Assembly (NCBI GenBank): GCA_963732415.1 | Contig: CAVSZK010000015.1 | Coordinates: 1 to 64,000 of the forward strand | Length of the DNA stretch: 64,000 bases | Direction of reading: 5' to 3' | From: RPQJ01 sp963732415 | Lineage (GTDB): Bacteria > Pseudomonadota > Gammaproteobacteria > Steroidobacterales > Steroidobacteraceae | Shown here: positions 54,596 to 63,300 of the stretch, one piece after another | Position numbering within the stretch: position 1 is the stretch's first letter | How the letters are laid out: every line of letters begins with the position of its first letter | Notes under the pieces: generated by a model | Seen by the model: only the letters and a program-made list of their open reading frames with translations | Told to the model about the DNA's origin: nothing | Database searches by the model: none | Translations under genes and position numbers: made by a program

Positions 54596-54625
54596 CCAAA
54601 TATGGTCCAAACGGACCATATTTGG
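54596..54625. promoter_or_regulatory. Palindrome 1 (operator or RNA hairpin)
   Basis: CCAAATATGGTCC-AAAC-GGACCATATTTGG, perfect 13-bp arms. It touches the Shine-Dalgarno of the leftward gene (GGAGGG at 54592-54597 on the minus strand). Centre at 54610.5. Confidence 0.7.
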
Positions 54626-54636
54626 TTATAGACTGT

Positions 54637-54664
54637 CATATATGGTTCTGTAGGACCATATATG
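54637..54664. promoter_or_regulatory. Palindrome 2 (operator or RNA hairpin)
   Basis: CATATATGGTTC-TGTA-GGACCATATATG, 12-bp arms with one mismatch (a G.U pair in RNA). The right half matches the right arm of palindrome 1 in GGACCATAT-x-TGG. Centre at 54650.5, exactly 40 bp from palindrome 1. A further CCAGATTTGG half lies at 54675-54684. Confidence 0.7.
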
Positions 54665-54694
54665 GCGAAAATAACCAGATTTGGGGAGACCGCC

Positions 54695-55270
54695 ATGCGT
54701 ATCACTGACTGTCGCTACGATCGCGACCGGCTGAGGCTCGCCGTTGCCTACCGACTCATCACCCACGAGGCGCGCACTCACACGATCCGTCACTGCACCG
54801 GCCTGTCCGGGGACCGCATCCGCAAGCTGTATCGGCACTATGCGCTCAATTCACCTGGGGCCGCGGTTCGCCGGCGCAGGGGGAAATCGCCCCGCCAGAT
54901 GTCCTATTTCCGGCGCTCGGTGGAACACGAACTGCAGGCGGCGACGCTTGCGACCCTGCTGGCGAATTGCGGCCTGCTGCGACACGCCCAGCGCCTGCCG
55001 GCCCCCAGGATCGAGGACGTCGCCTGCTTCTGCGACGTCTACGAGGCCTTTCTCTGCATCTGCCCCTTGTCGCTGATTTCATTCGAGCACGCGTGGTTTC
55101 TCGGACAGGCGCTGGGCCGGCAGGATGAATTCGTGCTGGCTCGCTGCCCGGACTGCTGCGCAATCTGGATCCGCGACACGCTCGAGCTGCTGCCCTGCAA
55201 CTGTGCGAGCTGCAGGCACTCGGCATGGCACGACTCGACCGGGCCCGAATCGCACCGCGCAGATTGCTAG
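54695..55270 (+). CDS. FlhC-like transcriptional regulator, without FlhD
   Basis: 191 residues from the ATG at 54695 (GGGGAG upstream; an ATG at 54662 is inside palindrome 2). FlhC pattern: RHCTGLSGDRIRKLYRHY near the N-terminus, a helical core with FLCICPLSLISFEHAWFLG, and zinc ligands Cys151/Cys154 (RCPDC) and Cys170/Cys173 (CASC), the C-x2-C pairs seen in E. coli FlhC. No flhD or flagellar gene is in the window, so this is a solitary FlhC-type DNA-binding protein, probably controlling the divergent pair. An extra Cys168 sits beside the second pair. Confidence 0.72.
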   Translation: MRITDCRYDRDRLRLAVAYRLITHEARTHTIRHCTGLSGDRIRKLYRHYALNSPGAAVRRRRGKSPRQMSYFRRSVEHELQAATLATLLANCGLLRHAQRLPAPRIEDVACFCDVYEAFLCICPLSLISFEHAWFLGQALGRQDEFVLARCPDCCAIWIRDTLELLPCNCASCRHSAWHDSTGPESHRADC

Positions 55271-55299
55271 ACTCGCGGCTTTCCGGAACGAGATTGCCC

Positions 55300-56250
55300 G
55301 TGCGACCGCCCAACGTCTTCGCCGGTCCTTACGTGGATCGCGCCGCCCGACTGCGCAAGGATCCGGCCGGCATCGCCGCGGCCCTCGCCGATCCGCAGGC
55401 CCGGCTCCTGCCTGTCTGGGAATCGCGCAATCTCGTGCAGCGCACTTCACAGGGATGGACCGCAGGCTACATGAGCGTTGCGGATAGACAACCCATCCAC
55501 GGCCGGCCCGAGGACTGGATCCTGCTGGGACATTTCCAGGGAAGACCGTGTTTCGCCTGCGAGGCATGCCACGACGAAAGTCCGGCGACGACGGACGGCT
55601 CGTCATATGAGGACCTGCGCCGCGCGGCCGGTTTGCTGCCGGACGACGAGGCAGGGTTGCTGGCCTACGCGCGCGCGATGGTCTGGTGGCGCCAGCGCAG
55701 CAGGCACTGCGGAGCCTGCGGTTCACCGACATTGGTCGCCAGCGCCGGCCACATGGCCCGATGCAGCAACGAGGCCTGTGGCGCGGAACAGTTCCCACGG
55801 ACCGACCCGGCCATCATCGTGCTGGTGACCGACGGCGATCGTGCCCTGCTCGGACGGCAGGCTGCCTGGCCGGCGGGACGCTATTCGACGATCGCCGGGT
55901 TCGTCGAGCCCGGCGAAAGCCTCGAGGACGCAGTTGCACGCGAGGTGCTCGAGGAAACCGGTGTCGCCGTGCAGGACTCGAGCTACCACTCCTCGCAACC
56001 CTGGCCGTTTCCATCCTCGCTGATGATCGGGTTCACCGCCACCGCGTCACCTGCTGCCGCGGCGCAACCCGACGACGAACTCGAAGACGTTCGCTGGTTC
56101 ACGCGCGAGGACATCGCGAGCGGCTTTCCGGGCCTGCCCCTGCCGCAGTCGGTGTCATTCCGGCTCATCGAGGACTGGTACGACGCGGGCGCAGACCTTC
56201 CGCTTCGCAGGACTCCCGGCGTAAAGCTGTGGGGCCGGCCGGACCGCTGA
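55300..56250 (+). CDS. nudC: NAD-capped RNA hydrolase/NAD+ diphosphatase
   Basis: 316 residues from a GTG at 55300; an ATG at 55225 would run into the FlhC gene. Zinc ribbon HCGACGSP...CSNEACG, then QFPRTDPAII, the Nudix box GFVEPGESLEDAVAREVLEETGV and the NudC signature SQPWPFPSSLM. It removes NAD caps from RNA and cleaves NADH. Independent of the FlhC locus by spacing of about 30 bp. Confidence 0.92.
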   Translation: MRPPNVFAGPYVDRAARLRKDPAGIAAALADPQARLLPVWESRNLVQRTSQGWTAGYMSVADRQPIHGRPEDWILLGHFQGRPCFACEACHDESPATTDGSSYEDLRRAAGLLPDDEAGLLAYARAMVWWRQRSRHCGACGSPTLVASAGHMARCSNEACGAEQFPRTDPAIIVLVTDGDRALLGRQAAWPAGRYSTIAGFVEPGESLEDAVAREVLEETGVAVQDSSYHSSQPWPFPSSLMIGFTATASPAAAAQPDDELEDVRWFTREDIASGFPGLPLPQSVSFRLIEDWYDAGADLPLRRTPGVKLWGRPDR

Positions 56251-56266
56251 ACGCGCCGCCACGTTC

Positions 56267-57031
56267 GTGTCACCGGAAATCCCCTTCGTGCTTGCGGCCG
56301 CGTTCGGCGCCGGCGTGGTCGATGCAATGGCCGGCGGCGGCGGCCTGATCCAGTTGCCCGCGCTGTTCGCGGCATTTCCGACGACAGCGCAGGCAACGCT
56401 GCTTGGCACCGGCAAGCTCGCCGGGCTCGCGGGCACTACGAGCGCAGCGGCTCGCTACCTGCGCCACGTGCGGCTCGACCGCGCGCTGGTACTTGCAGCG
56501 GCCGCAGCCGCGTTCGTTGCGGCGCTTGGCGGCGCGTGGATCGCCACGCAGGTACCACCGCTGCGGTTCCGGGCCATGGTCCCCCTGCTGCTCTCGGTGG
56601 TACTTGTATACACGCTGCTTCACCGGGACTTCGGCCGCGAGCACCGGCCACGCCGAAGCGGCAGGCACGGACGGCTACTGGCCGCGGCCGGGGCCGGAGT
56701 GATCGGCCTCTACGACGGGTTTTTCGGCCCGGGGACCGGCAGCTTCCTGATGTTCCTGTTCGTACGCGTGTTTGGCATGGACTTCCTGCACGCGTCAGCT
56801 TCGGCCAAGGTGGTCAATGCCGCCGCCAACCTAGCGGCCATCCTGCTGTTCGGCCTGACCGGCGAGATTTTCTGGCTGCTCGGGCTCGCGATGGCCGCTT
56901 GCAACGTTGCCGGCGCACTGCTCGGGACTCACCTGGCAATCAGGCACGGCAGCGGATTCGTGCGCGTCATCTTCATCCTCGTGGTCGGCAGCCTGATTGC
57001 AAAGACCGCGTGGGACGCGTTTGCGCGCTGA
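56267..57031 (+). CDS. TauE/SafE family sulfite/anion exporter
   Basis: 254 residues from a GTG at 56267. About eight membrane helices in two related halves: FGAGVVDAMAGGGGLIQLPAL and GAGVIGLYDGFFGPGTGSFLMF are the family repeats. Exports small organosulfur or anionic molecules. 16 bp after nudC. Confidence 0.88.
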   Translation: MSPEIPFVLAAAFGAGVVDAMAGGGGLIQLPALFAAFPTTAQATLLGTGKLAGLAGTTSAAARYLRHVRLDRALVLAAAAAAFVAALGGAWIATQVPPLRFRAMVPLLLSVVLVYTLLHRDFGREHRPRRSGRHGRLLAAAGAGVIGLYDGFFGPGTGSFLMFLFVRVFGMDFLHASASAKVVNAAANLAAILLFGLTGEIFWLLGLAMAACNVAGALLGTHLAIRHGSGFVRVIFILVVGSLIAKTAWDAFAR

Positions 57032-57106
57032 TCCCGATTTGTGCGCCGGGGCCGGATACGGCACGATCATCGCCGCCGGCCGCAGGGCCCAGCACGCGAA
57101 CCACCC

Positions 57107-57703
57107 ATGGACCTGTCGATCGAAGCACTGCTCAGTATCGCGCTCGGGATCGGGCTGGCCGCGGCCGCCGGTTTCCGCATATTCGTGCCACTGCTGGTGG
57201 CGGGTATCGCCGCACGCGCAGGTATCCTGCCGCTCACGGACAGCTTCCAGTGGCTCGCCAGCACGCCGGCGCTGCTGATGCTCGCGACTGCCGCAGTTTT
57301 CGAGGTGTTGGCCTACTACATTCCTGGCGTGGACCACGTGCTGGACGTGATCGCCGGTCCGGCGGCGATCGGTGCCGGCGTGGTCGCCAGCGCGTCGGTC
57401 ATGGCAGACATCCCGCCGGCGGTAATGTGGCCGGTGGCGATCATTGCCGGCGGTGGCGTCGCAGGCCTGACCAAGGGCACCACGGCGTTGCTGCGCGCGA
57501 AGTCCGGACTGATGACGGCGGGACTGGCCAACCCGGTGGTGGCCACGATCGAGACCGTGGGCTCGACCGGTATCGCGATCCTGGCGGTGGCGGTTCCCCT
57601 GCTCTGTCTCGCGGGGATCGCCGCGCTGCTGTACTGGGCTACCAGGAAGGCGGGGCGACTGCTGTTCGGTCGCGGTCGCAAGCCGGGGGCAGCCGGAGCC
57701 TGA
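57107..57703 (+). CDS. DUF4126 family membrane protein
   Basis: 198 residues from the ATG at 57107. Helices include GIGLAAAAGFRIFVPLLVAG and LATAAVFEVLAYYIPGVDHVLD, the latter diagnostic for DUF4126. Family function unknown; inner membrane. Confidence 0.85.
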   Translation: MDLSIEALLSIALGIGLAAAAGFRIFVPLLVAGIAARAGILPLTDSFQWLASTPALLMLATAAVFEVLAYYIPGVDHVLDVIAGPAAIGAGVVASASVMADIPPAVMWPVAIIAGGGVAGLTKGTTALLRAKSGLMTAGLANPVVATIETVGSTGIAILAVAVPLLCLAGIAALLYWATRKAGRLLFGRGRKPGAAGA

Positions 57704-57755
57704 CACCGCCGCGTGAACGCATTGCAGCGATTGCGCTCCGCATACAATGCCCATC

Positions 57756-58538
57756 ATGTGCCTGCTCGTGCTCGCCTGGATGACGCACCCGCGCTACCGC
57801 CTGGTGGTGGCGGCGAACCGTGACGAGTTCCACGACCGCCCGGCAGCACCGCTCGCGTGGTGGAGCGAGGCGCCCGTGCTTGCCGGGCGCGACCTGGAGG
57901 CCGGCGGCACCTGGATGGGCATCGCACGCACCGGCCGCTTTGCGGCGTTGACGAATTTCCGCGACCTGGAACAGGTCACTGCACCGGGCGCGCCGTCGCG
58001 CGGGGCGCTGGTGCCTCGATTCATTTCAGGCAACGACAGACCCGCCGATTTCTTCCAGCGACTGGGCAAGTCCGCAGCGGAATTCGCGGGATTCAACGTG
58101 ATAGCAGCCGGGTCGCGCAGCCTCCACTACTTCTCGAACCGTGCTGCCGGCGTCCCGCGTGAACTGGCCCCCGGCATCTATGGCTTGTCCAACCACGAGC
58201 TGGATTCACCATGGCCGAAGCTCACGCGGGCGCGTGATCGGCTGGCCGCGGAGATCTGCCGCAGCAGCGAACCGGACGTCGCGGCGTTGTTCGAATTGCT
58301 TGCGGATCGCGAGCCGGCGGATGAACCGGCGCTGCCCGACACCGGGTTGCCGGCGGACATGGAACGCGCGACGTCGGCGCCGTTCGTCCTGCATCCGCGA
58401 TACGGTACCCGCTGCTCCACCGTACTGCTCGCGGGCCACGACGGACGGGTCATGGCAACGGAACGGCGTTTCGACGCCGCCGGCCGGATTACCGGCGCTA
58501 CCCGCATCGAATTCGCCAGCGACGAGCCGCGTCGATGA
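57756..58538 (+). CDS. TANGO2/NRDE family protein
   Basis: 260 residues from ATG 57756, giving MCLLVLAW (an earlier ATG at 57747 adds three residues). The name motif VAANRDEF (NRDE) is at about residues 20-27; WWSEAPVLAGRDLEAGGTWMGI and LSNHELDSPWPK follow. TANGO2 homologues are linked to haem or lipid handling, not settled. Overlaps tamA by 4 bp. Confidence 0.9.
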   Translation: MCLLVLAWMTHPRYRLVVAANRDEFHDRPAAPLAWWSEAPVLAGRDLEAGGTWMGIARTGRFAALTNFRDLEQVTAPGAPSRGALVPRFISGNDRPADFFQRLGKSAAEFAGFNVIAAGSRSLHYFSNRAAGVPRELAPGIYGLSNHELDSPWPKLTRARDRLAAEICRSSEPDVAALFELLADREPADEPALPDTGLPADMERATSAPFVLHPRYGTRCSTVLLAGHDGRVMATERRFDAAGRITGATRIEFASDEPRR

Positions 58539-60325
58539 CCGCGTCCGCCGCCGGGGGCATCCAGTGCCGCCGCTCGCTTCGCGCCTGCGCGTGGCTGGTG
58601 ATGCTGTTCGCAGCAGCGACGGCCGGCGCCGCCGACACGATCCGCCTTGAGATCGACGGCGTGGATCGCGAGATGAGGGACAACGTCCGCGCCTACCTGT
58701 CGCTGGACAGGTACCTGCAACGCACGGACCTGACCGACACCCAGGTTCGCCGGCTTGCGGATCGTGCGGTGGACGAGGCGGCCGACGCGCTGCGCCCTTT
58801 CGGTTATTACGATCCCAAGGTGAACAGCCGCACGACGCGTGACGGCAATACGTGGATCGTCCGGCTGCGCATCAAGCCCGGCGAGCCGGTGCAGATGCGC
58901 GAGGTCGACGTTCGTATCATCGGTGCCGGCGAGGACGATGGCGGCATTCGTCAGGTCGTCGACGGCAACCAGCTCAGGCCGGGTACGCGGCTCGACCATC
59001 GCACGTACGAAAGGCTCAAGACCGATCTCGTCCGGACGGCGCTCGAGCAGGGCTATCTAGACGCGAGGCTGGCGCGGCACGAACTGGACGTGGACCCGCC
59101 GCAGCACGTGGCCGACGCCACGCTGGTGCTCGACACCGGCGGTCGCTACCGCTTCGGCAAGGTGACGATCGAGCAGGACGCGATCAATCCCGAACTGCTG
59201 GCCGGATTCGTCCGCTTCTCGGAGGGGAAGCCCTTTTCCGGCGAACTGGTTCACAGCACGCAGTACGCACTCGAGGACAGCTTCTTCTTTTCGACCGTCA
59301 CCGTGACGCCTGGCGAGCGTGACCCGGAAACACTCACGGTACCGGTCACGATCCGGGCCAAACGCATCAAGCGCGACCGCTATGCCGCAAGCGCCGGGTT
59401 CGGCACGGACACCGGGCCCCGCGGCCAGTTCGCCTGGGACCGCAGGTTGGTCAACGACGCCGGTCATCGCTGGCGGCTGCAGACCACGCTGTCGAAAATC
59501 CTGCAGGACGCCACGGCCACCTACATCATCCCGATCGGCGACCCTTCACTCGAGAAGCTCGAATTCTCCGCTGGCTACATCAACCAGACGCTCGGCGGCC
59601 TCGAGAGCGAACGCTATGAGATCGCAGGCAGTGTGAACCACACCCTCGGCCAATGGCAACGCGTGCTGTTCCTGCAGTTGAGCCAGGAACTCACCAGGTT
59701 CCCCGACAGCGATGACACGCGTTCGCTGCTGCTGATCCCGGGCATCAGCTTCGCCACGCAGCCACCCAATTTCCTCACCGGCTGGGTGCACGAGGCTGCG
59801 TACTACTTCGAGCTGTCCGGCAGCCCGTCGTCTCTCGGTTCGGACGCTTCCTACGTGCGCTTCTATGCGCGCGGCGAGAGAGTCTGGCCGATCGTCCAGG
59901 GTCCGTGGTACCTGCGCCTGCGTGGCGAGATCGGCACCAGCTGGGTTAATGACTTCTCGCAACTGCCGGGATCGCAGCGCTTCTTCGCCGGTGGGGACCG
60001 CAGCGTACGGGGCTTCGCCCTCGACTCGCTGAGCCCGCAGGACCCCAACGCCCCGCCGGGCAGCGGCAGCAAGGGCGTGGGTGGCAAGCACAAGCTGGTC
60101 GGCAGCATCGAACTCGAACGCGACCTGCCGCACGACCTGCGCGGCGCAGTGTTCTTCGACACGGGTAACGCCTTCGACGACTGGAACACCCCACTTGAAT
60201 ATTCGGTCGGCATGGGCGTGCGACTCAAGCTGCCGATGCTGCTGATCGGCGTGGACATCGCGCAGGCGCTGTCGGAGCCGGGCAAGAAACCGCGGCTCCA
60301 CCTCAACATCACGCAGGTGCTGTGA
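58535..60325 (+). CDS. tamA: Autotransporter/outer-membrane assembly protein TamA
   Basis: 596 residues with a signal peptide ending near AGAAD. Three POTRA-type domains occupy about 35-290, then a 16-strand Omp85 barrel with FFAGGDRSVRGF as the conserved lid-lock motif. Ends in a C-terminal aromatic-type strand (LHLNITQVL). Together with TamB it moves lipids or assists outer-membrane protein insertion. Overlaps TamB (TGATG). Confidence 0.92.
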   Translation: MTASAAGGIQCRRSLRACAWLVMLFAAATAGAADTIRLEIDGVDREMRDNVRAYLSLDRYLQRTDLTDTQVRRLADRAVDEAADALRPFGYYDPKVNSRTTRDGNTWIVRLRIKPGEPVQMREVDVRIIGAGEDDGGIRQVVDGNQLRPGTRLDHRTYERLKTDLVRTALEQGYLDARLARHELDVDPPQHVADATLVLDTGGRYRFGKVTIEQDAINPELLAGFVRFSEGKPFSGELVHSTQYALEDSFFFSTVTVTPGERDPETLTVPVTIRAKRIKRDRYAASAGFGTDTGPRGQFAWDRRLVNDAGHRWRLQTTLSKILQDATATYIIPIGDPSLEKLEFSAGYINQTLGGLESERYEIAGSVNHTLGQWQRVLFLQLSQELTRFPDSDDTRSLLLIPGISFATQPPNFLTGWVHEAAYYFELSGSPSSLGSDASYVRFYARGERVWPIVQGPWYLRLRGEIGTSWVNDFSQLPGSQRFFAGGDRSVRGFALDSLSPQDPNAPPGSGSKGVGGKHKLVGSIELERDLPHDLRGAVFFDTGNAFDDWNTPLEYSVGMGVRLKLPMLLIGVDIAQALSEPGKKPRLHLNITQVL

Positions 60326-63300
60326 TGAAGCGGCGCCATTTCGTGATCGCTGCTTTACTGATCGTGCTGGCTGGCGTGCCCGCAGTGCTGCTGCACCGGC
60401 TGCTCTACACCCAGCAGGGCCTCGAGTACGTACTCTCGAAACTGCAGCTGATCGACAGCGCGCGCATCGAGGTGAGCGGCGCCGAGGGCACGCTCGCGGG
60501 ACCGCTGCAGTTCGGCCACGTGGTCATCGATCACGACGCGGTACGCATCGAGGCAGACGGAGTGCGCGGCATTCCGAGGGTGGCGGGCCTGCTTGCGGGG
60601 CGCCTCGTGCTCGACCAGGCGAGCATCGACAGCGTCGAGGTGACGATAAAGGAGCGCGGACCGCAGCCCGAGTCGGAGATCCATTTCCTGCCGGCCCGCC
60701 TCAGCATACTGGCGAACGACGTGACCGTGCGGCAGGTCGGCGTTCGCCTCAAGGACGGTACGCGGCTGCACATCGCCTCGGTGCGCGGAGACGTGCGCGT
60801 GACGCGCTGGCGGATAGACGTCTCGCCATTTGCAATCGAGGACGAGGCCGGCCGGCTCGACGGCGAGGTATACCTGCGCGGCACCAGCCCACTGGGCCTG
60901 CGCGGCAATGTCGCCGGGCACTGGCTGCTGCCGGACGGGAAGCAATATCGCTTTGCCGCCGCGACCTACGGCAAGCTCGATCGGATGGCGATCGACGCCG
61001 TGCTGGTTGCGCCCGCCAGCCTTTCGTTCTCGGGCACCCTGCTCGACGTGAACGCCGAACTGCACGCGGTCGGCACGCTGCGCGCAATCGATTTCGACGG
61101 TTCGCCCTGGCTTTCACCAGGACAGGTGCCGTCGGTGAGCGGTTCGATCGCGGTGGATGCAAGCGCCAGCGGCATCGGGGTCGACGGAACGCTCACTTCG
61201 CCCACCGTGGGCGCCGAGATGATCCGGGTCCACGGATCGGTACGATACGCCGGGGAAACGCTAGACGTGGTGTCGATGCGAGCCTGGATGCCGAGGACCG
61301 GGGCATCCGTTTCCGCCTCGGGCACCATCGAGTTCGCGGAGCGCGCGCCGCGGCTCGCCATCGCCGGCGAGTGGACCAAACTGCGCTGGCCGCTTACCGG
61401 GGACCCCCAGGTCACGAGTCCTTCGGGGTCTGTCCGGCTGGAAGGCGCCATGCCATACCAGTTCGAACTCACCGCGGTGGCACAAGGCCTGGCGCTGCCG
61501 GTCGCCGATTTCTCTGCTTCTGGCCAGGTGGACCGCGAGCAACTCGCGGTCGATCGCATCGAGGGTAACTTCCTGCGCGGCCGGCTCATAGGGTCCGGAC
61601 GCCTGTCGTTCGGCGACGACCAGGCCTGGCACGCGATCGTCGAAGGGCGCGGGCTCGATCTTTCGGGCGTACGCGAGGACCTTGGCGGTCTCATCGATGT
61701 GGATGGCCGCATCGAGGGCCGCGGCTTTTCCGCCGACGGTCCCTGGACGGCGCGCCTGTCGAAACTCTCCGGCGAGCTCCGCGGGCGAAAACTCACCGGC
61801 AGCGGTGCGGTCACCTACCTCAAGGGCACATACGATCTCAAGGGCGTACGAATCGCAAATGCCGGCTCTCACGTCGACATCGACGGCCGCTACGGCGAGG
61901 TCATGGACCTCCGCTGGGACGCGAAACTCGAGTCACTCGCTTTGCTGCATCCCTCGCTCGGCGGACAGCTCAAGTCCAGCGGCACCCTGCGCGGCACACT
62001 GTCGCAACCCGAGGTGAAAGGCGATCTCGATGCCCGGCAGCTGACTGCAGAGGGCATCGAAGCGGAATCGATACAGGCAAGCGTGGACGTCGACCTCTCG
62101 GACCGTCACGAATCGAGCGTCCTGGTCCGTGCAGGCGGCGTGGTGGCCGGCAGCCTCAAGCTCAACTCCGCGCGCCTGGAAGCATCGGGCCTGGCAAGCG
62201 GGCATCGCATGTCGCTGGTGCTCGACTCGCCCGGCAGCGAGAGCGGTCGCGTGCCCGGTTTCGAGGCGACGCTGGCGGCCACGGGCAGCGCGGATGTCGA
62301 GCAACGCTCCTGGTCCGGGACACTGGAGGCGGCGTCGTTCGACTTCACCGATGGCAGCGCGCGCCTCGCGAGTCCCGTGACACTGCAACTCGGTCCGGAG
62401 CTGGTGGACGCAACACCGCTCTGCCTCGTCACCGGGGACGCTCGCCTGTGCGTTGAGGGCGAATGGCACCGCGAAGAGGACACGTGGCGCGTGCTCTACA
62501 GCGCCCAGGACTGGCCGCTCAGGCGCCTGCTCACGACGCTGCTCGGCCGGCGCGAATTCGACGGGATGCTGCAGGCGAGTGGATGGGCCGAGCAGCAGGC
62601 CGGCCACAACTGGATTGGCGGACTCGCAGTCGTCATCGACAAGCCGACGCTCGAGATCCGCCGCAACCGATACCGCTCCGACACTGTCGAGATCGGCGGC
62701 GGTCGGCTGGACGTGTACGCCGACGAGGACATCTTGCGCGCCCAGGCGCAGCTCGACATGGCGGCCAACACCCGGCTGACGGGCCAGGCGTCGGCGGAAC
62801 GTCACAGCGGAGTGCCCCTTTCGCAGTCGCCACTCACGGGCGAAATTCGCGCCGAGTCTGCCGCACTGACGACGTTGCCGCTGTTCGTCCCGGAAATCGA
62901 CCGTGCGGACGGGCTGATGGAGGCAGCCGTACGCCTCGGCGGCACGCTCGGCGATCCGACGGCCGACGGCGACTTTCACATTCGCGACGGCCGCCTGGAC
63001 CTGTACCGAACCAACCTGTCGCTCACCGACGCCAGCCTGGACGGAAAATTCGTCGGGGATACAGTCACTTTCGAGGGCCGGGCGACGACGCGTACGGGCC
63101 CGGTCTCGCTGGATGGTCGTTTCGCCTGGCCGGATGGCGTGATGACCGGAAGCATGCGACTTACGGGCAAGGACCTGCTCGTGGCCGATACGCCCGCCTA
63201 CCGTGTCCACGCTTCGCCGGACCTGCTGATCAGGACCGACGCGGACGGTTACCTCGTCACCGGACAGATCGTGATTCCGTCGGCGAGGATTTCCCCCCGC

